From assembly GCF_003014735.1 (NCBI RefSeq), contig NZ_PYAX01000005.1:558001-622000 (forward strand): a stretch of 64,000 nucleotides of DNA, written 5' to 3'. Under the pieces are notes generated by a model. That model did no database searches. It had not been told where the DNA came from and was given only the letters and a program-made list of their open reading frames with translations. This stretch comes from Saccharothrix carnea. GTDB lineage: Bacteria; Actinomycetota; Actinomycetes; Mycobacteriales; Pseudonocardiaceae. The translations under genes and the position numbers were made by a program. Below, in pieces: positions 8,771-17,330 of this stretch (position 1 is the first letter of the stretch; every line of letters begins with the position of its first letter).

Positions 8771-8982
8771 CGGTCGAGTTCCTCGGCCATGATCCGGTCC
8801 AGCTTGCGTGAAGCGCGGTGCAGGGCGCGGGTCGCGAGGGCGATCAGCGCCACCGCCGTGCCGACGACGACGGCCGCGACCGGCGAGGCGAAAACCGCGG
8901 CCAGACCGGCTAACCCGAGCGTGACCTGGATCCAGGCGACGACCGGGACCCAGCTGGCGGCGGTGGCGGTGGTGGTGGTCAT
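8767..8982 (-). CDS. Small two-helix membrane protein
   Basis: A 71-residue protein with two hydrophobic helices (about residues 10-30 and 33-52) and a basic C-terminal tail (ATRALHRASRKLDRIM). The ATG at 8980-8982 has GGGAGA about 6 bases upstream. Function unknown. It is monocistronic, with 242 bp of spacer before the next gene on the right. Confidence 0.65.
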   Translation of the reverse strand: MTTTTATAASWVPVVAWIQVTLGLAGLAAVFASPVAAVVVGTAVALIALATRALHRASRKLDRIMAEELDR

Positions 8983-9091
8983 CGGGCATCTCCCTACCGG
9001 CGGCGGAACGCGTTGACTCGTCGTCGCACGAGCCCTGCCGGTTGTTACGCACTGTCACCTTGATCGGCAACCTTCACTCGATCGGGCTAAC

Positions 9092-9110
9092 TGAACGTGA
9101 CGATCGTTCA
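9092..9110. promoter_or_regulatory. Inverted repeat upstream of the 9225 gene
   Basis: TGAACG and CGTTCA separated by 7 bases, about 115 bp before the ATG at 9225. Another imperfect inverted repeat (TTCGTCCGAACGAA) lies at about 9169-9182. Either could be an operator; no regulator is identified. Confidence 0.3.
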
Positions 9111-9224
9111 GGGAAGGTGCTGGTCGGCGAATTAAGAAACAGCGAGGAGTAGTTCGTAACGTCCTCGTTCGTCCGAACGAATCACGTGTTACACGGTGCT
9201 GCCAGCGCAGGGGAGGTCTGACCG

Positions 9225-9425
9225 ATGATCGAGAACACGGTTCGGCAGGGCGGTCGCGTCGGGTGCGTCGACGCCCTGGGTCGTCGGCGGACCCTCGAGG
9301 TGTCGCTCACCGAAGAGGGCAACGTCTGCATCCACACCCCACCCGGCGAGTCCGCGAAGCTCGACTGGAACGAGGTCGGCGAACTCCTCCGGCGCCTCGC
9401 GGAACTGCGACCGCACGTGAAGTGA
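9225..9425 (+). CDS. Small unknown protein of 66 residues
   Basis: The ATG at 9225 follows GGGGAGG at a good distance. The protein is charged and soluble: a probable beta-strand region (RRTLEVSLTEEGNVCIH) followed by an amphipathic helix (WNEVGELLRRLAEL). No family recognised. A strong hairpin follows the stop, supporting a free-standing transcript. Confidence 0.65.
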   Translation: MIENTVRQGGRVGCVDALGRRRTLEVSLTEEGNVCIHTPPGESAKLDWNEVGELLRRLAELRPHVK

Positions 9426-9440
9426 CGTCCGGTCGACGCG

Positions 9441-9472
9441 CGGTCGGGAGGACCCAGCGGACCTCCCGACCG
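9441..9472 (+). terminator. Terminator hairpin after the 66-residue gene
   Basis: Perfect 11 bp stem CGGTCGGGAGG / CCTCCCGACCG with a 10-base loop, 16 bp after the stop at 9425. Confidence 0.75.
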
Positions 9473-9528
9473 CCCCGGCCCGGCGAAAAGCGCTCGCCGG
9501 CCGACGCGCGAGCCACTCCAATGGGCGG

Positions 9529-10284
9529 ATGATCGACCACACGGAGCTCAACCGCCGCCACTGGGAGGACAACGCCGCCGCCGCGCACGGACCACTGGCC
9601 CGTGAGCACTGGGCGCGGCCCGAACCGTGCTGGGGGCTGTGGGCCACCCCCGAGTCCGAGGTCTCCGTCCTGCCACCGGACCTGGCCGGCATGGACGTGA
9701 TCGAACTCGGCTGCGGCACGGCCTACGTCTCGGCGTGGCTCGCCCGGCTCGGCGCCCGCCCCGTCGCCATCGACATCTCCGCCCGCCAACTCGACACCGC
9801 CCGCGAGATGCAGGCCGAGTTCGACCTCCACTTCCCGCTGCTGCTCGGCGACGCCCAGCGGGTTCCCCGCGACGACGCCACGTTCGACCTCGCCATCAGC
9901 GAATACGGCGCGTCCCTCTGGTGCGACCCGCACCGCTGGATCCCGGAAGCCGCCCGCCTGCTCAAACCGGGCGGCCACCTCGTGTTCCTGCACCGGTCGC
10001 CGCTGTTCGCCCTGTGCGCCCGTGACGGCACGACCGCGTCCACGTCCCTCGTGCGCCCGCAGTTCGGCCTCAACCGCGTCGACCACGGCTCGTCCACCGA
10101 GTTCACCCTGCCGCACGGCGAGATGCTGCGGCTGCTGCGGTCGTCCGGCTTCACCGTGGACGACCTGATCGAGATCCAGGCACCCACCCCCGCGAACCGC
10201 GAGTACCACGAGGTGTCGTCCACGTGGGCGCAGCAGTGGCCGAGCGAGGAGATCTGGAAGGCCCGCCTGACGTCCCCGCGATAG
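9529..10284 (+). CDS. Class I SAM-dependent methyltransferase
   Basis: A 251-residue methyltransferase with motif I VIELGCGTAYVSAWL, an acidic motif II (VAIDISARQLDTA) and a post-motif DATFDLAISEYGA. RLLKPGGHLVFLH is the usual strand-turn after the active site. It resembles uncharacterised methyltransferases that begin with an NRRHW motif, as here. The ATG at 9529 lacks a strong ribosome site but matches the usual family N-terminus. Substrate unknown. Confidence 0.87.
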   Translation: MIDHTELNRRHWEDNAAAAHGPLAREHWARPEPCWGLWATPESEVSVLPPDLAGMDVIELGCGTAYVSAWLARLGARPVAIDISARQLDTAREMQAEFDLHFPLLLGDAQRVPRDDATFDLAISEYGASLWCDPHRWIPEAARLLKPGGHLVFLHRSPLFALCARDGTTASTSLVRPQFGLNRVDHGSSTEFTLPHGEMLRLLRSSGFTVDDLIEIQAPTPANREYHEVSSTWAQQWPSEEIWKARLTSPR

Positions 10285-10381
10285 CACCCCTCGGCCTGGT
10301 CGAGCGGCCGACGAGCACTCCCACCCGCACACTGGGAGCCCCGGAACCCGATGGGGCGATCAGCACCGGCCGGAGGTCACC

Positions 10382-10579
10382 ATGGCGCCGTACTCCCGAA
10401 CCATCCCCTGCCACGACACCCTCGGCCGTCCCCGAACGACCAACGTCGCCCTCGACCAGGACCGCCGCCGCGTCACCGTGATGACCCCACAACCCGCCGC
10501 GTCCTACGACTGGCACGAACTGGACAAGCTGATCGCCACCCTCAACGATGCCCGCACCGCCATCACCGGCCGCCGCTGA
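10382..10579 (+). CDS. Small unknown protein of 65 residues
   Basis: The ATG at 10382 is preceded by CCGGAGGTCACC. It begins MAPYSRTIPC, has a basic middle and ends with the amphipathic helix WHELDKLIATLNDARTAI. Its overall plan (short beta part then C-terminal helix) resembles the 9225 product, though identity is low. Function unknown. It is the last gene before the tRNA-Pro island. Confidence 0.55.
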   Translation: MAPYSRTIPCHDTLGRPRTTNVALDQDRRRVTVMTPQPAASYDWHELDKLIATLNDARTAITGRR

Positions 10580-10602
10580 CCGCGGCTGCTTCCGAAACGG
10601 AA

Positions 10603-10636
10603 GAGGCCCTTCCCTCCGTGAGGAGGAAAGGGCCTC
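10603..10636 (-). terminator. Displaced tRNA-Pro terminator
   Basis: Long hairpin (GAGGCCCTT...AAGGGCCTC with an inner CCTCC/GGAGG pairing) directly outside the left att site. It is probably the original downstream terminator of tRNA-Pro, now separated from the gene by the inserted island. Confidence 0.6.
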
Positions 10637-10640
10637 TGAC

Positions 10641-10687
<47 letters not shown>

Positions 10688-11222
10688 TAGGTACGGCACC
10701 TGCGCCGACCTGCCCGTGTACCTAAATATGCTGGTAGAGCCGTTGGAAGTCATCGGTCTGCGTGAGTAACCAAGGCGTTGGATCGTGACTGCTTCTCCCA
10801 GATTTCTCCCATGGCCCTGAGTGCGTACGAGCCACCAACGCGGGCGGGTCAACGACCGAGCGCTCCCGCTCACCACACCGAGGGCCAGCCAGATCCAGGC
10901 GGAGTCTGCTGACGACTGATGCTCACTCCGCTCCGCTTACGGCAGCCGCTCACGCTTTCGAGGTCTGCGAACCACAGACCAGCACCGATCGCGACACCCA
11001 TTCGCGCAGCCTAACGAGGTACAGAGGTCCCCCACGAACGTGCCCGACCACCGGCGAACGCCACCACGAATGCAACCACAGCGCACCGCGCCCGAGCTGA
11101 AGGCAGAAGTCATGGCGTCGGTAGTGGATGTCTAGCCGCAGTTGTGCGGTGTGCATCGGTGTACGGGCCGTGATGGTGTGCCCAGGTGGCCCGTCGGTCC
11201 GGCGGACCGGGATGGGGTGTGC
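10688..11222. other. 535 bp island stretch without a clear gene
   Basis: Contains the left arm-type site (10792-10810) and otherwise only short frames without ribosome sites. GC content looks lower around 10720-10800 than in the surrounding chromosome. It presumably holds the STAND gene promoter. No further structure seen. Confidence 0.5.
10792..10810. promoter_or_regulatory. Left arm-type recombinase site
   Basis: The 19 bp CTTCTCCCAGATTTCTCCC is identical to 14930-14948 near the right end. Each contains two direct TTCTCCC half-sites 10 bp apart, as expected for arm sites bound by the N-terminal domain of a tyrosine integrase. Confidence 0.6.
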
Positions 11223-13547
11223 GTGACGGCGGTTGGGGACACCGGAGATGACCGTGCCGTGCCGGAGGTGCGGCAGGACGCGAACGCGTCGGAGCACGGG
11301 ATAGCGGTGCAGGCGGGTCGGGACGCAGCGGTCACAATCCACCAGGCGGCCGCGGAGCCGGTGCGTGTGGTGTGGCCGGTGCGGGTGGGTGCGGTGCCGT
11401 TGACGGCGGACTGCTACCAGGACCGGGCCGCGGGGCGGCGCATGGTGGAGGCCTTGACGTCGGAGGGTGCCGCAGCGCGTGTGCCGGCGGCGACGGCGGT
11501 CTTGCACGGGTTGGGCGGGGTGGGCAAGACGCAGATCGCCGCCCGGCACGCCCGGCGGGTGTGGCTCGACCCGTCTGTGGACGTGGCAGTGTGGATCACC
11601 GCCACCTCGCGGGACGCGGTGGTGACCGGCTACGCCGACACCGCGAGACGTCTTCTATTGGTGGGAAACGACGCCGAACCCGAACGTGCGGCCGGGGCAC
11701 TGCTGGAATGGTTGGCGGCGACCGATCGTCGCTGGCTCATCGTGTTGGATGATTTCACCAGACCGGCGGATCTGCGGGACCTGTGGCCTTCGCACGACCG
11801 CACCGGCCAACTGCTGGTCACCACACGTCACCAGGACGCGGCTGTGGCCAGGCGCGACTGGGAGATGATCGAGGTCGGCGTGTTCGATCCCGCCGAGTCC
11901 TCGGCCTACCTACGAGAACGTCTGCCCGACGTGGTGGCCGACGAGGAGATCGAACAACTGTCGAGGCTGGCCGAGGACCTCGGACACCTGCCGGTGGCAC
12001 TGGCCCAGGCCGCGGCGTTCATCGCGGATAAGCCCTTGTTGAGCCCGACCGCCTATCGGGCACGTCTGGCGGACCGTCGCCGCCTGTTGGCCGAGGTGAT
12101 GCCGGATGAGCAAAGCCTGCCAGTTGGCCATCGTGCGACCGTGGCCGCGACGTGGTCGCTGTCGATCGACCTGGCCGACGAACTGCGCCCGGCCGGCCTG
12201 GCACGCCCGCTGCTGGAGATCGCCGCCCTGCTCGACCCCGCTGGCATCCCCACCGACGTGCTCACCGGCCAGGCGGTATGCGGGTACCTGGCGGACCGGG
12301 TCGGCCGTCCGGTCGACGACGAAGCGGCCGGTGACGCCCTGGGCTGTCTCAAACAGTTGAGCCTGATCACCCTGGACCTCACCCAACCGGCACGCGCCGT
12401 CCGGATCCATGCCCTGGTCCAGTGGGCCACCCGCGACGCGGTGCCCGCCGACCGCATGCCCGAGTTGGCGTGGACGGCCGGTGACGCACTGATGCAAGTC
12501 TGGCCCGAGACCGAACGTGATCAGACGACGGCTGCGGGTCTGCGATCCAACGCCACCACGCTGTGGAGCAACTCGGAGGGATACCTGCTCGACCCCAACC
12601 CGGAAACCGGCGCCCATGCGGTGTTGTTCGGCATCGGTCGCAGTCTGGGACGGACGGGACTGACCGCCCAGGCGGTTGATCACTTCCACCGACTCCACAC
12701 CATCCTGCACCGACACCTGGGGCCCGACCATCCCGACACTCGGGCCACCCGCGGCAACCTCGCCCGCTGGCGGGGTGAGGCCGGTGATCCGGCCGGGGCG
12801 GCCCAGGCACTCGTCGAGCTGCTCACCGACCGACTGCGTGTTCTGGGCCCCGACCACCCCGTCACTCTGACCACCCGCGGCAACCTCGCCCGCTGGCGGG
12901 GTGAGGCCGGTGATCCGGCCGGGGCGGCCCAGGCACTCGTCGAGCTGCTCACCGACCACCTGCGTGTTCTGGGACCCGACCACCCCGCCACTCTGACCAC
13001 CCGCCACAACCTCGCCTACTGGCGGGGTGAGGCCGGTGATCCGGCCGGGGCGGCCCAGGCACTCGTCGAGCTGCTCACCGACCGACTGCGTGTTTTGGGA
13101 CCCGACCACCCCGACACCCTGACCACTCGCAGTAACCTCGCCCGCTGGCGGGGTCGAGCCGGTGATCCGGCCGGGGCGGCCCAGGCACTCGTCGAGCTGC
13201 TCACCGACCACCTGCGTGTTCTGGGCCCCGACCACCCCGACACCCTGACCACCCGCAACAACCTCGCCTACTGGCAGAGTGAGGCCGGTGATCCGGCCGG
13301 GGCGGCCCAGGCGTTCGCCGAGTTGCTCACCGACCGACTGCGTGTTTTGGGACCCGACCACCCCGACACCCTGACCACTCGCAGTAACCTCGCCCGCTGG
13401 CGGGGTCGAGCCGGTGATCCGGCCGGGGCGGCCCAGGCGTTCGCCGAGTTGCTCACCGACCGACTGCGTGTTCTGGGCCCCGACCACCCCGCCACTCTGA
13501 CCACCCGCCACAACCTCGCCCGCTGGCGTAAGAACGCTGCTGACTGA
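11223..13547 (+). CDS. STAND (NB-ARC) NTPase with seven near-identical TPR units
   Basis: A 774-residue protein (the frame is open from 11142; GTG 11223 has GGGATGGGG upstream). Order: a short N-terminal segment without a recognisable effector, which carries GIAVQAGRDAAVTIHQ; NB-ARC with P-loop GLGGVGKTQIA, Walker B RRWLIVLDDF and a GLPL-like LGHLPVALAQAA; a winged-helix region; then seven 42-residue TPR units from about residue 480 to the end (GPDHPDTLTTRSNLARWRG). STAND proteins oligomerise when the repeat sensor meets a trigger and then signal death or regulation. As the only intact gene of the island it is a candidate conflict/defence sensor; that role is inferred. Confidence 0.85.
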   Translation: MTAVGDTGDDRAVPEVRQDANASEHGIAVQAGRDAAVTIHQAAAEPVRVVWPVRVGAVPLTADCYQDRAAGRRMVEALTSEGAAARVPAATAVLHGLGGVGKTQIAARHARRVWLDPSVDVAVWITATSRDAVVTGYADTARRLLLVGNDAEPERAAGALLEWLAATDRRWLIVLDDFTRPADLRDLWPSHDRTGQLLVTTRHQDAAVARRDWEMIEVGVFDPAESSAYLRERLPDVVADEEIEQLSRLAEDLGHLPVALAQAAAFIADKPLLSPTAYRARLADRRRLLAEVMPDEQSLPVGHRATVAATWSLSIDLADELRPAGLARPLLEIAALLDPAGIPTDVLTGQAVCGYLADRVGRPVDDEAAGDALGCLKQLSLITLDLTQPARAVRIHALVQWATRDAVPADRMPELAWTAGDALMQVWPETERDQTTAAGLRSNATTLWSNSEGYLLDPNPETGAHAVLFGIGRSLGRTGLTAQAVDHFHRLHTILHRHLGPDHPDTRATRGNLARWRGEAGDPAGAAQALVELLTDRLRVLGPDHPVTLTTRGNLARWRGEAGDPAGAAQALVELLTDHLRVLGPDHPATLTTRHNLAYWRGEAGDPAGAAQALVELLTDRLRVLGPDHPDTLTTRSNLARWRGRAGDPAGAAQALVELLTDHLRVLGPDHPDTLTTRNNLAYWQSEAGDPAGAAQAFAELLTDRLRVLGPDHPDTLTTRSNLARWRGRAGDPAGAAQAFAELLTDRLRVLGPDHPATLTTRHNLARWRKNAAD
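12655..13547 (+). repeat. 126 bp tandem repeat encoding the TPR units
   Basis: CCGGTGATCCGGCCGGGGCG recurs at 12781, 12907, 13033, 13159, 13285 and 13411, exactly 126 bp apart. Six units are nearly identical in DNA; the first is divergent. Units four and six share a long exact stretch including the variant GTTTTGGGACCC, which suggests a two-unit duplication or gene conversion. Confidence 0.93.
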
Positions 13548-13652
13548 TCCTTCGGTGCGGCGTTCGGCAACGTCGACCAGGGCACTGGCAGGCCGTTCCG
13601 CGCTCTGTCGGCCCTGTACTACTACTGCTCTTCTCCTTCTCAGGATCAGAAA

Positions 13653-13732
13653 ACAAACCCGCAAACCCGCAAGTGGCCGACACGAGGGCCTCTGACCTGC
13701 GCTGATGTGCTGCGGGTTTGGGTGCGGGTTTG
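13653..13732. repeat. Inverted repeat upstream of the integrase remnant
   Basis: ACAAACCCGCAAACCCGCA (13653-13671) faces TGCGGGTTTGGGTGCGGGTTTG (13711-13732, given here as two direct TGCGGGTTTG units). The 39 bp between includes GAGGGCCTCTGACCTG, similar to sequence beside the left att site. It could be recombinase-accessory or operator DNA, or scar sequence from loss of the integrase 5' end. Confidence 0.5.
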
Positions 13733-14896
13733 ACGGAGAAGCGCGAACGGGAGTTGGGATACGCCGAGTCGAGCATCAAGACCTGGCGCGGCACGCTCCA
13801 CCTGATCCTTGCCGATGCGGTAGAGGAAGGACGTATCGACGCAAACCCGGCCGCACGTCGCCGAGGGCGCGGCAAGCGGTCTGGCCGGTCGAAGAACCGT
13901 GGTCCCGAGAAGGCGGTGACCACCGCACTGGGGGTCCTGCTCGTCGCCGAACGCGCGGCCCTGTTGTCCGGCCGCGATGACGAGTTCGTTGCGATCGTGA
14001 CCAAGGGGTTCACCGGCATGCGCTGGGGAGAGCTGGTCGGCCTGGAGTGCGACTACGTCCGAGAGGCCAGCATCCGCGTGGAGTGGCAGCTCTACGAACT
14101 GGACACCGGAGAGCTTCACCGCTGCCCACCGAAGGATGACTCGCACCGCACGATCGACATTCCGCAGTGGCACGCCGAGCTGCTGACGGCGCACCTGGCG
14201 CACAAGGCCCCACCGCCGTGTTCCTGTCACGGAAGAAGCTACGTGTTCAGCGGGCACCGGGCCGCCAACGGCGCCGCACGCGCGGTCGGTGCGAAGCTGG
14301 TGGACGTCGCTCGCCTCGCGGGCGTTTCAACCGGCACGGTATCCGCGGTTCTCAACCGCCCGGAAGCGGTGAGGCCAGCTACACGGCGGGACGTCGAAGC
14401 GGCAATCGCCGAGCTGGGGTACGTGCGCGGTGGAGCAGTTGGCGCGCTGGCGTCCCACTGGCGTCGGAACGGGTTTGCGACCTGGCTGTTCAAACCGGCG
14501 GTCAGCGGCTGGTATCCGCGTAAAGCGCCGTCACCGGCACGACCGGTCCCGATCGTCGGCAATCCGTGGCCAGGGATACCGGTCCGAGGTCGCAACGCCG
14601 CAGGACGTGCTGACGCGTGTTGGCTGCCGATTGCCGAAGGCCTGACACCCCATGGCCTGCGGCACACGCACAGGACGCTCCTGGTGGAGCTGGGTGTGCC
14701 CGCGAAGCTGATCGACGAACGCATCGGGCACGAGGACGGCTCTGTGCAGGGTCGGTACACCCACGTAACGCCACTCATGCGGGAACGGCTCGTGGAGGAC
14801 CTGACGGGGCTGTGGGAGGCAGCGTTGACTGCCAGGCGGGAGATGTACCCGACATCGCCCGTTCGAGCCCTGGACTGGCTGCTCCGATCGACCTAG
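13718..14896 (+). pseudogene. Tyrosine recombinase, 5'-truncated, with embedded LacI-type HTH
   Basis: 392 codons remain after an in-frame TGA at 13703-13705; the first codon, TTG at 13718, is only a possible start. Visible: the second half of the core-binding domain (SSIKTWRGTLHLILADAVEEG), catalytic Arg I (TGMRWGELVGLE), a LacI-family helix-turn-helix (VDVARLAGVSTGTVSAVLNR, about residues 190-240), then HGLRH, IGHEDG and the nucleophile Tyr in GRYTHVT. The arm-binding N-terminal domain is missing. I recall actinobacterial integrases with such a LacI insert, so the fusion is probably not unique, but automatic annotation may call it a LacI regulator. Likely a non-functional island integrase. 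Confidence 0.8.
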
Positions 14897-14929
14897 GCGG
14901 GAAGTGAGCTGGGAGCGGCCGAGCATGAT

Positions 14930-14948
14930 CTTCTCCCAGATTTCTCCC
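14930..14948. promoter_or_regulatory. Right arm-type recombinase site
   Basis: Identical 19 bp copy of 10792-10810, 34 bp after the integrase stop and 74 bp inside the right att core. Confidence 0.6.
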
Positions 14949-14970
14949 GAGACGGCCCCGCAACACGAGT

Positions 14971-15005
14971 CAGGCCCGGTTCACCTTTGCGGTGAACCGG
15001 GCCTG
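14971..15005 (-). terminator. tRNA-Pro terminator supplied by the island
   Basis: Perfect 15 bp stem CAGGCCCGGTTCACC / GGTGAACCGGGCCTG with loop TTTGC, 18 bp beyond the tRNA 3' end on the minus strand. Confidence 0.8.
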
Positions 15006-15021
15006 ACCTGCACTTATCTCT

Positions 15022-15096
<75 letters not shown>

Positions 15097-15124
15097 GCTT
15101 GCCTGGGATCGAACGAGGAGAACT

Positions 15125-16084
15125 CTACCTGACGTTCCCACCCACTCCGAACCGGGTATCCCTTTTCGCGTCGGACACGTCCTGACCTGCGTCGACGGGG
15201 CGTGGCACGAGGGTGAGCAGGCTCGCCTCCGGTGGGCAGGCGAAGCGGACCGGCGCGTAGGGCGACGTGCCCAGGCCGGCGGAGACGTTCAGCCACATGT
15301 GCGCGCCCCAGCGCGAGACGCCACGAGCACGCGAGCGGTCCAGTTCGCAGTTCGTCACGATCGCGCCGTAGCCCGGGATGCGCAGCTGGCCGCCGTGCGT
15401 GTGCCCGGCCAGCACCAGGTCGTAACCCTCGGCGGCGAACGGGTCCAGCACGCGCGGCTCCGGGGAGTGCGTCACGCCCAGGCGCAGCGGCACGTCCGGC
15501 ACCGGTCCGCTGATCTCGTCGAACCGGTCCCGCTTGAGGTGCGGGTCGTCCAGGCCCGCGGCGAAGACCTCCAGGCCGTTCACCTCGAACCGGCGGCGCG
15601 CGTGCGTCAGGTCGAGCCAGCCGTGCTCGATCATCGCCGCGCGCAGGTCCCGCCACGGCAACGGGATGCCGTGGATGCGCTTCGTCTTCGCCGACGGCAT
15701 CAGGTAGCGGGCCGGGTTCTTCGGGCGCGGCGCGTAGTAGTCGTTGCTGCCGAACACGAACACGCCGGGACGGTTCAGCAGCGGACCCAGCGCCCGCACC
15801 ACCGCGGGCACGGCCTGCTTGTGCGCCAGGTTGTCACCGGTGTTCACCACCAGGTCCGGCTCCAGCTCGTCCAACGCGGCCACCCACCGCTGCTTGGACT
15901 TCTGGCCCGGCATCATGTGCAGGTCCGACAGGTGCAGCACCCGCAGCGGCGACGAGCCGGGCGCGAGCACCGGCACCGTCGCCTCGCGCAACGTCCACCG
16001 CCTCCGCTCGATACCCGCCGCGTAGGCGAGCGTGGCGGTGCCCAGGGCGGTCGTGGCAAGCAGCGTTCGGCCGAGCGTGTTCAC
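15125..16084 (-). CDS. Membrane-anchored metallophosphoesterase (YkuE-like)
   Basis: A 319-residue calcineurin-like phosphoesterase. Metal-binding motifs are in order: LSDLHM, NTGDN, a GSND variant of GNHE, and AGHTHGGQ. A hydrophobic N-terminal segment (about residues 4-24) suggests a membrane anchor with the catalytic domain outside or at the membrane. The family includes UDP-diacylglucosamine and lipid-phosphate hydrolases, but the substrate is not known. GTG start at 16082-16084. It is transcribed towards tRNA-Pro. Confidence 0.88.
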   Translation of the reverse strand: MNTLGRTLLATTALGTATLAYAAGIERRRWTLREATVPVLAPGSSPLRVLHLSDLHMMPGQKSKQRWVAALDELEPDLVVNTGDNLAHKQAVPAVVRALGPLLNRPGVFVFGSNDYYAPRPKNPARYLMPSAKTKRIHGIPLPWRDLRAAMIEHGWLDLTHARRRFEVNGLEVFAAGLDDPHLKRDRFDEISGPVPDVPLRLGVTHSPEPRVLDPFAAEGYDLVLAGHTHGGQLRIPGYGAIVTNCELDRSRARGVSRWGAHMWLNVSAGLGTSPYAPVRFACPPEASLLTLVPRPVDAGQDVSDAKRDTRFGVGGNVR

Positions 16085-16148
16085 GTGGTCGAGGGTAGGG
16101 GGTTAACCGATTCGGGGTGAGACGGGCTTCCCGGTACCGTTCCGGCCC

Positions 16149-16616
16149 ATGGCGGAGTTGAAGGCGCGGTTGCAGGCGGACCTGACGGCGGCGATCAAGA
16201 ACCGGGAGACGGTCCGGGCGGGCGCGCTGCGGATGACGCTGGCCGCGCTGACCACCGAAGAGGTCTCCGGCAAGAGCGCGCGTGAGCTCACCGACGACGA
16301 GGTGCTGAAGGTCATCACCCGTGAGGTGAAGAAGCGCAAGGAGGCGGCGGAGGCCTTCGCCGGCGCCGGGCGGACCGAGCAGGCCGAGTTGGAGCAGGCC
16401 GAGTCCAAGGTCCTGGAGGCCTACCTGCCCGCCCAGTTGGACGACGCGGAACTGGCGACCCTGGTCGACGCCGCGATCACCCAGGTTTCCGAGCAGCTGG
16501 GGGAGAAGCCGGGCCAACGGCAGATGGGCCAGGTCATGAAGATCGTCAACGCCCAGGTCGCGGGCCGCGCGGACGGCGGCCGAGTCGCCACCGCGGTCAA
16601 GGCCAAGCTGGCCTGA
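16149..16616 (+). CDS. GatB/YqeY domain protein
   Basis: A 155-residue YqeY-family protein, homologous to the tail domain of the GatB amidotransferase subunit. It begins with the conserved helical segment ELKARLQADLTAAIKNR and ends with the basic helix RADGGRVATAVKAKLA. Free-standing YqeY proteins are suggested to bind tRNA or assist amidation, but the role is unsettled. The ATG at 16149 is 64 bp from the divergent metallophosphoesterase. Copy B of the 92 bp repeat begins 109 bp after its stop. Confidence 0.9.
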   Translation: MAELKARLQADLTAAIKNRETVRAGALRMTLAALTTEEVSGKSARELTDDEVLKVITREVKKRKEAAEAFAGAGRTEQAELEQAESKVLEAYLPAQLDDAELATLVDAAITQVSEQLGEKPGQRQMGQVMKIVNAQVAGRADGGRVATAVKAKLA

Positions 16617-16725
16617 GGCGCGGTCGACGCGGGAGCCGGACCACCGGCCCCGCGCCCTGCCAGTGCGGATCCTGGCCATTTCCGGGATCATGGCGATCAA
16701 CTCGAGGTCGGGACGGTCAAGCCCT

Positions 16726-16817
16726 ACACGATCGGGTGATCATCGCCCGAAAATGTACGGAAACACTGTTCCCGTACCTCGGTTGAAAACCAGCGGAGCC
16801 GCCGAAACCACCCCCGA
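16726..16817 (-). repeat. 92 bp dispersed repeat, copy B
   Basis: The same element as copy A but on the minus strand (4 differences in 92). Its internal palindrome at 16755-16777 is the best of the three, with 10 of 11 arm positions paired, followed on the minus strand by ATTTTC. It lies between the convergent yqeY and ponA2 genes, GTGT end towards yqeY. Confidence 0.85.
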
Positions 16818-17330
16818 CCGCCCACGACCCCGCAGCCCCCGCCGCCCCCCGCTGACACCGCCCCACCGCCCACTGCCGACCCCAGCGCGACGCTGACGAC
16901 ACCGGGCCGACGAGCCAACGAGCACCGGCGGCCCGAGACGCCTCGCACTCGCGCTGCCCGCACCGCCGCGCCGGAGTGGTGTAGCAGGGCTGGCCGGGGA
17001 TGCGGCGGCGCTGGACCGCCTGGGACGGCGGGGTGGGTGTAGTCGGACCGGCCAGGGGGTGCGGCGGCGTTGGACTGCCCGGGGCGGCGGGGTTGGTGCG
17101 GTTGAAGTCCCCGCGGGGTGCGCTGGGTGGATTGGTCGCCGGGGCCCTGGAGTCGCTGCGCTGGGGTCGGTGCGCGGGGCCGTGGGGTGCGGTGGGCGGG
17201 CTGGTGCGCCGGCGCCGTGGGGTTGGTGCGGTGGATGGCAGGAGGGTGCGAAGGGCGCGCTGGGCCGGGGGCGGTGGCCGAGCGGTGAGGGCCCGGGACT
17301 GGACGCGGCGGCGGGGGTGGTGTGGTGCCG
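16818..17330. other. GC-rich low-complexity tract beside repeat copy B
   Basis: About 510 bp with no credible gene. The plus strand is C-rich to about 16970 and G-rich after. Open frames on both strands give only Arg/Pro/Gly-rich peptides. It lies between repeat copy B and the 8 bp microsatellite and may be the 3' untranslated region of ponA2. Confidence 0.5.

Noticed and set aside
10950-11549. Minus-strand frame of about 200 codons at the start of the STAND gene
   Set aside because: No family similarity, His/Arg-rich shadow composition, and it overlaps the NB-ARC coding region.
12700-13547. CRISPR-like array
   Set aside because: The repeats are 126 bp, contiguous and in frame, encoding TPR units; there are no spacers.
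14290-14440. Separate LacI-family regulator gene
   Set aside because: Only the helix-turn-helix is present, in frame within the recombinase; there is no ligand-binding domain.
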